Assembly: GCA_030038695.1 (NCBI GenBank)
Contig: JASHSN010000409.1
Location: 1-7,738 of the forward strand
Length of the DNA: 7,738 nucleotides
Source: Nitrososphaeraceae archaeon
GTDB lineage: Archaea > Thermoproteota > Nitrososphaeria > Nitrososphaerales > Nitrososphaeraceae
Direction of reading: 5' to 3'
The position numbers and the translations under genes were made by a program. Shown here piece by piece: positions 5,979-7,738 of the stretch. Within the stretch, counting starts at the first letter, position 1. Each line of letters opens with the position of its first letter. The notes under the pieces are model-generated. The model was not told the DNA's origin and made no database searches. It saw only the letters and a list, made by a program, of their open reading frames with translations.

Positions 5979-6125
5979 CTACCAGAACGGTCGTTTCGAA
6001 TAATCTTTTCTCATTGCGATCGCTGCCGCTAGTACCTCAATTGCGTCTGCTATCCTGTTGAGTGCTTTGATCTTCTCCAAGATGTAACATTGTGTTGCGC
6101 TATGTCTAACTGAATCATAAACCAA
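5979..6125 (-). CDS. Small helical hypothetical ORF, 48 residues
   Basis: The frame starts at TTG 6125 and stops at TAG 5981-5979. It stays open upstream to 6185, so a longer protein has lost its start or begins at a rare codon. The sequence is protein-like and strongly helical: YDSVRHSATQCYILEKIK, then ALNRIADAIEVLAAAIAM, ending in KRPFW. Regular spacing of Leu, Ile and Ala suggests a coiled coil or small helical bundle. It lies downstream of the truncated acetyltransferase on the same strand but reads as a separate remnant. No family is recognised. Confidence 0.35.
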   Translation of the reverse strand: MVYDSVRHSATQCYILEKIKALNRIADAIEVLAAAIAMRKDYSKRPFW

Positions 6126-6219
6126 TTTCTTTTTATCGATTCTTGCTATTCCAGCGAGTTGAATGTGGCAACACGCTAATAGTATTTAGGCATGTTTAGC
6201 GTCGGACTACTATATTGAC

Positions 6220-6468
6220 TCATACTGGTGATGGATTAAGAAGGTTACGAGATGCATGAGAAACTGCTATTACAGATGATTGTTTTTGATTGTGACCATA
6301 TTCTGCTTCCTCTGCTACCAGTAAAACCCCATTTTGATCTAAACACCACAAATCCCATACTTGCTCTATACAGTTCCCCCAGTCAAACGTATCAGTACAG
6401 AATCTCAAAACTTCTTCTTTGTCCGCTTTCTTCGCAGGCCGTATATTGAATGTAATATTATTACGCAA
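6220..6468 (-). pseudogene. GNAT-family N-acetyltransferase, N-terminal fragment
   Basis: GNAT enzymes transfer acetyl groups from acetyl-CoA to amines. Residues 8-45 (FNIRPAKKADKEEVLRFC, then FDWGNCIEQVWDLW) resemble the first strand and helices of a GNAT domain, and QNGVLLVAEE and SVIAVSH resemble the following strands up to about residue 71. After that (about 6256) the frame reads unrelated sequence to a stop. The acetyl-CoA binding motif A (Q/R-x-x-G-x-G/A) is absent in all three frames downstream, so the fragment, about half of the usual 140-170 residues, should be inactive. The start is TTG 6468. The break looks like a deletion or rearrangement junction, not a point mutation. Confidence 0.6.
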
Positions 6469-6513
6469 TCCTAAACGACAACACCAAAGAGCACCATTGA
6501 TCCAAAATAATTT

Positions 6514-6807
6514 ACCAAGCAGCTAAATATCCTAAATTTGACAACGTAGGAACAATCATCATGGCGACAACTGATACAGAGCTCTCATCCAAGTAAGATA
6601 GCACGAGATTTAGGAAAAGATCGTAGAACAATACATAGACATTTAACGCCTCTAGAAGATGAAGGATTAGTTCAAGGACAATATTCTCAGGACAAAGGCA
6701 GACCACTGATAATGAAACTGTACAGGTTAACAAATAAGGGCAAACAGGCATTAAAGGCTCAAACAGACGGACTGATTTTATTCCCAAGACACTTCTTGAG
6801 AGAATAG
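6514..6807 (+). pseudogene. Winged-helix transcriptional regulator remnant with internal stop
   Basis: From 6550 to the TAG at 6805-6807 the plus strand encodes a clear winged helix-turn-helix: WRQLIQSSHPSKIARDLGKD (helix 2), RRTIHRHLTPLEDEGLV (recognition helix and turn, 6622-6672), a wing with DKGRP and LYRLTNKGKQALK, and a tail ending FPRHFLRE. This layout is typical of MarR/ArsR-like DNA-binding regulators. There is no ATG, GTG or TTG start in front of the domain after the in-frame TAG at 6547-6549. Upstream of that stop the same frame reads TKQLNILNLTT, which fits the N-terminal part of such a domain, so TAG probably replaced a sense codon. A TAA at 6508-6510 bounds the frame. Nothing is seen of the operator or target. 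Confidence 0.6.
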
Positions 6808-6832
6808 ATCTATACCATTTAACATAATTCCG

Positions 6833-7260
6833 TTAAGTTATATCCAATCTGAAACGTTTAGTTCTATAGTACTCTGCAATAGTCTTCTTTAGATTTCGAA
6901 ATTTAGAATAATATCTTGATACAAAAAGATCATCTTTTCCTTTCCTCCAGCATTCTTCAACAGCACTGAGCCCCGGTGACCCTTTGGGTAAATATTCAAC
7001 TCTAATAACACCTTTACTCTCTTCCAAATGTTTTCTGACCTTACTAGAACGATAGTGTTGGGTGCTCTATCTAAAAATAGTATTAGTTTTCTGAACTTCC
7101 TTTGTAATTCCTTCAAATACTGCAGAAATGTGTCTTGATTGAAAGTACTGTATTGACGGAAGAATTGTCGTCCATCGATGCATAGTGCTCCAAATACGCG
7201 AGTTTTCTGGTGTGAACCATCTTCGTCAACAAAGAATGTTAAAGATGATGACCATCGCAA
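6833..7260 (-). pseudogene. IS630-type transposase fragment, frameshifted
   Basis: DDE transposase of the IS630 superfamily. One frame gives EDGSHQKTRVFGALCIDG, then FRQYSTFNQDTFLQYLKEL and LILFLDRAP. The other frame gives VIRVEYLPKGSP, SAVEECWRKGKDDL and YYRTKRFRLDIT, ending at TAA 6835-6833. Joining them needs one extra C in the C-run at 7060-7062, which restores DRAPQH and the Asp of the second catalytic motif with its family context. The catalytic Glu lies in AVEECW. The N-terminal half, with the DNA-binding domain and first catalytic Asp, is missing upstream of 7260, and a few C-terminal residues also seem lost. No terminal inverted repeats or TA duplications were identified. It is immobile by itself. 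Confidence 0.75.
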
Positions 7261-7388
7261 ATAATAGACATTTCAGCTATGATAACAAAAATGAACTGGT
7301 CCAGTTCATAGCTACAGTAATGCAAAAAGAAGGATTAGATCTTAACAGTGAAGAGAATCTACATAGTTACCTAAACACGAAACAATGA
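7245..7388 (+). CDS. Small hypothetical ORF, 47 residues
   Basis: The ORF runs from ATG 7245 (a second ATG follows at once) to TGA 7386-7388. Its product reads as a real protein: MTIANNRHFSYDNKNELVQF, then IATVMQKEGLDLNSEENLHS, ending YLNTKQ. It has a central helix and an acidic turn. Its first codons overlap, on the opposite strand, the broken N-terminal edge of the IS630 fragment, so it may mark the flanking sequence that remained when the element was truncated. It may also be the tail of a longer gene. No family is recognised. Confidence 0.35.
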   Translation: MMTIANNRHFSYDNKNELVQFIATVMQKEGLDLNSEENLHSYLNTKQ

Positions 7389-7495
7389 AGAGAATGTAAC
7401 TACTATCTATTACTGCAGTTTTGATTATTGATCCATCGCACCAGATGAGCTAGCCAACAACAAAAGAAAGTTAGTCTCAGTTTAGATGTATGCGA

Positions 7496-7654
7496 TTATT
7501 GCTTATACGGGATGTTATCCCACTTGTTATGTAGTCGACTAGAACTGCCTCGATTATAGCCAAATAACGCATAAATCTTTTTTCTATGTTGCAGATCATC
7601 TTCTCTGATACATATAAAGTACAAAAATTGCTTTAAACTGCTACGCTGCAGCGC
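7496..7654 (-). pseudogene. Coding-like tail fragment, unrecognised
   Basis: One minus-strand frame of 52 codons, bounded upstream by TGA 7657-7655 and ending at TAA 7498-7496, reads LKQFLYFICIREDDLQHRKK, then IYALFGYNRGSSSRL and HNKWDNIPYKQ. The charged helix followed by a Gly/Ser-rich basic segment looks like the C-terminal end of a protein. It has no good start codon. I cannot name the family, and it could be a chance frame. Confidence 0.25.
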
Positions 7655-7738
7655 TCATCTGGCTATTAATACTGCGCAAATCAGCTATACATCAGCAATA
7701 AAATGACGATTTTCGTCTATACCACGAAAAGACACAAA

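Noticed and set aside
6252..6449. Plus-strand 65-codon frame over the acetyltransferase fragment
   Set aside because: The minus strand carries the recognisable GNAT sequence; this frame shows no pattern.
6512..6787. Minus-strand 91-codon frame rich in Leu and Val
   Set aside because: It is the antisense of the winged-helix regulator remnant, whose plus-strand translation is far more convincing.

Overview
The window looks like an accessory, decaying stretch of an archaeal chromosome, most likely an ammonia-oxidising thaumarchaeon of the Nitrososphaerales. This is inferred from the low-GC DNA, the style of the class III cyclase and of the IS630-type transposase remnant, and several TTG-initiated frames without clear ribosome binding sites. 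No marker gene proves it. No RNA gene or CRISPR array was seen.

Region 1 (179-4965, minus strand) is the centrepiece. Four consecutive reading frames (4965-2761, 2801-1695, 1682-1035, 1038-265) read as pieces of one ancestral gene for a protein of about 1,600 residues. From the N-terminus it has a P-loop, STAND-like NTPase (Walker A GTSGCGKS, Walker B-like IIVWDN), an uncharacterised helical segment, 27 tandem units of about 33 residues (core FAxGLGxGLGxxFxxL), and a C-terminal class III adenylate/guanylate cyclase domain. The breaks are a frameshift at 2761-2766, an in-frame TAG at 1695-1697, a frameshift at about 1035-1055 and a frameshift at about 275-279. At each of the three breaks inside the array, the 33-residue register continues across the lesion. 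At the fourth, a cyclase-like C-terminal tail continues in another frame to a stop at 179. The gene is therefore either a recent pseudogene or an assembly-damaged gene. I do not recognise the repeat family.

Region 2 (4966-5486) has no convincing large gene. It holds two short coding-like stretches, 4971-5174 on the plus strand and 5296-5171 on the minus strand, whose stop codons overlap. A TATA-like box lies just upstream of the NTPase gene.

Region 3 (5487-5882, plus strand) is an intact 131-residue hypothetical protein, the only undamaged medium-sized gene here.

Region 4 (5883-7738) is a graveyard of fragments: a small helical ORF (6125-5979, minus), the N-terminal part of a GNAT acetyltransferase (6468-6220, minus), a winged-helix regulator remnant with an internal TAG (6514-6807, plus), a frameshifted and truncated IS630-type transposase (7260-6833, minus), a 47-residue small ORF (7245-7388, plus) and a coding-like tail fragment (7654-7496, minus). 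The fragments look like leftovers of insertion and rearrangement rather than an operon. The giant gene and the 131-residue gene are oriented away from each other, so nothing here is clearly co-transcribed with the NTPase-cyclase.
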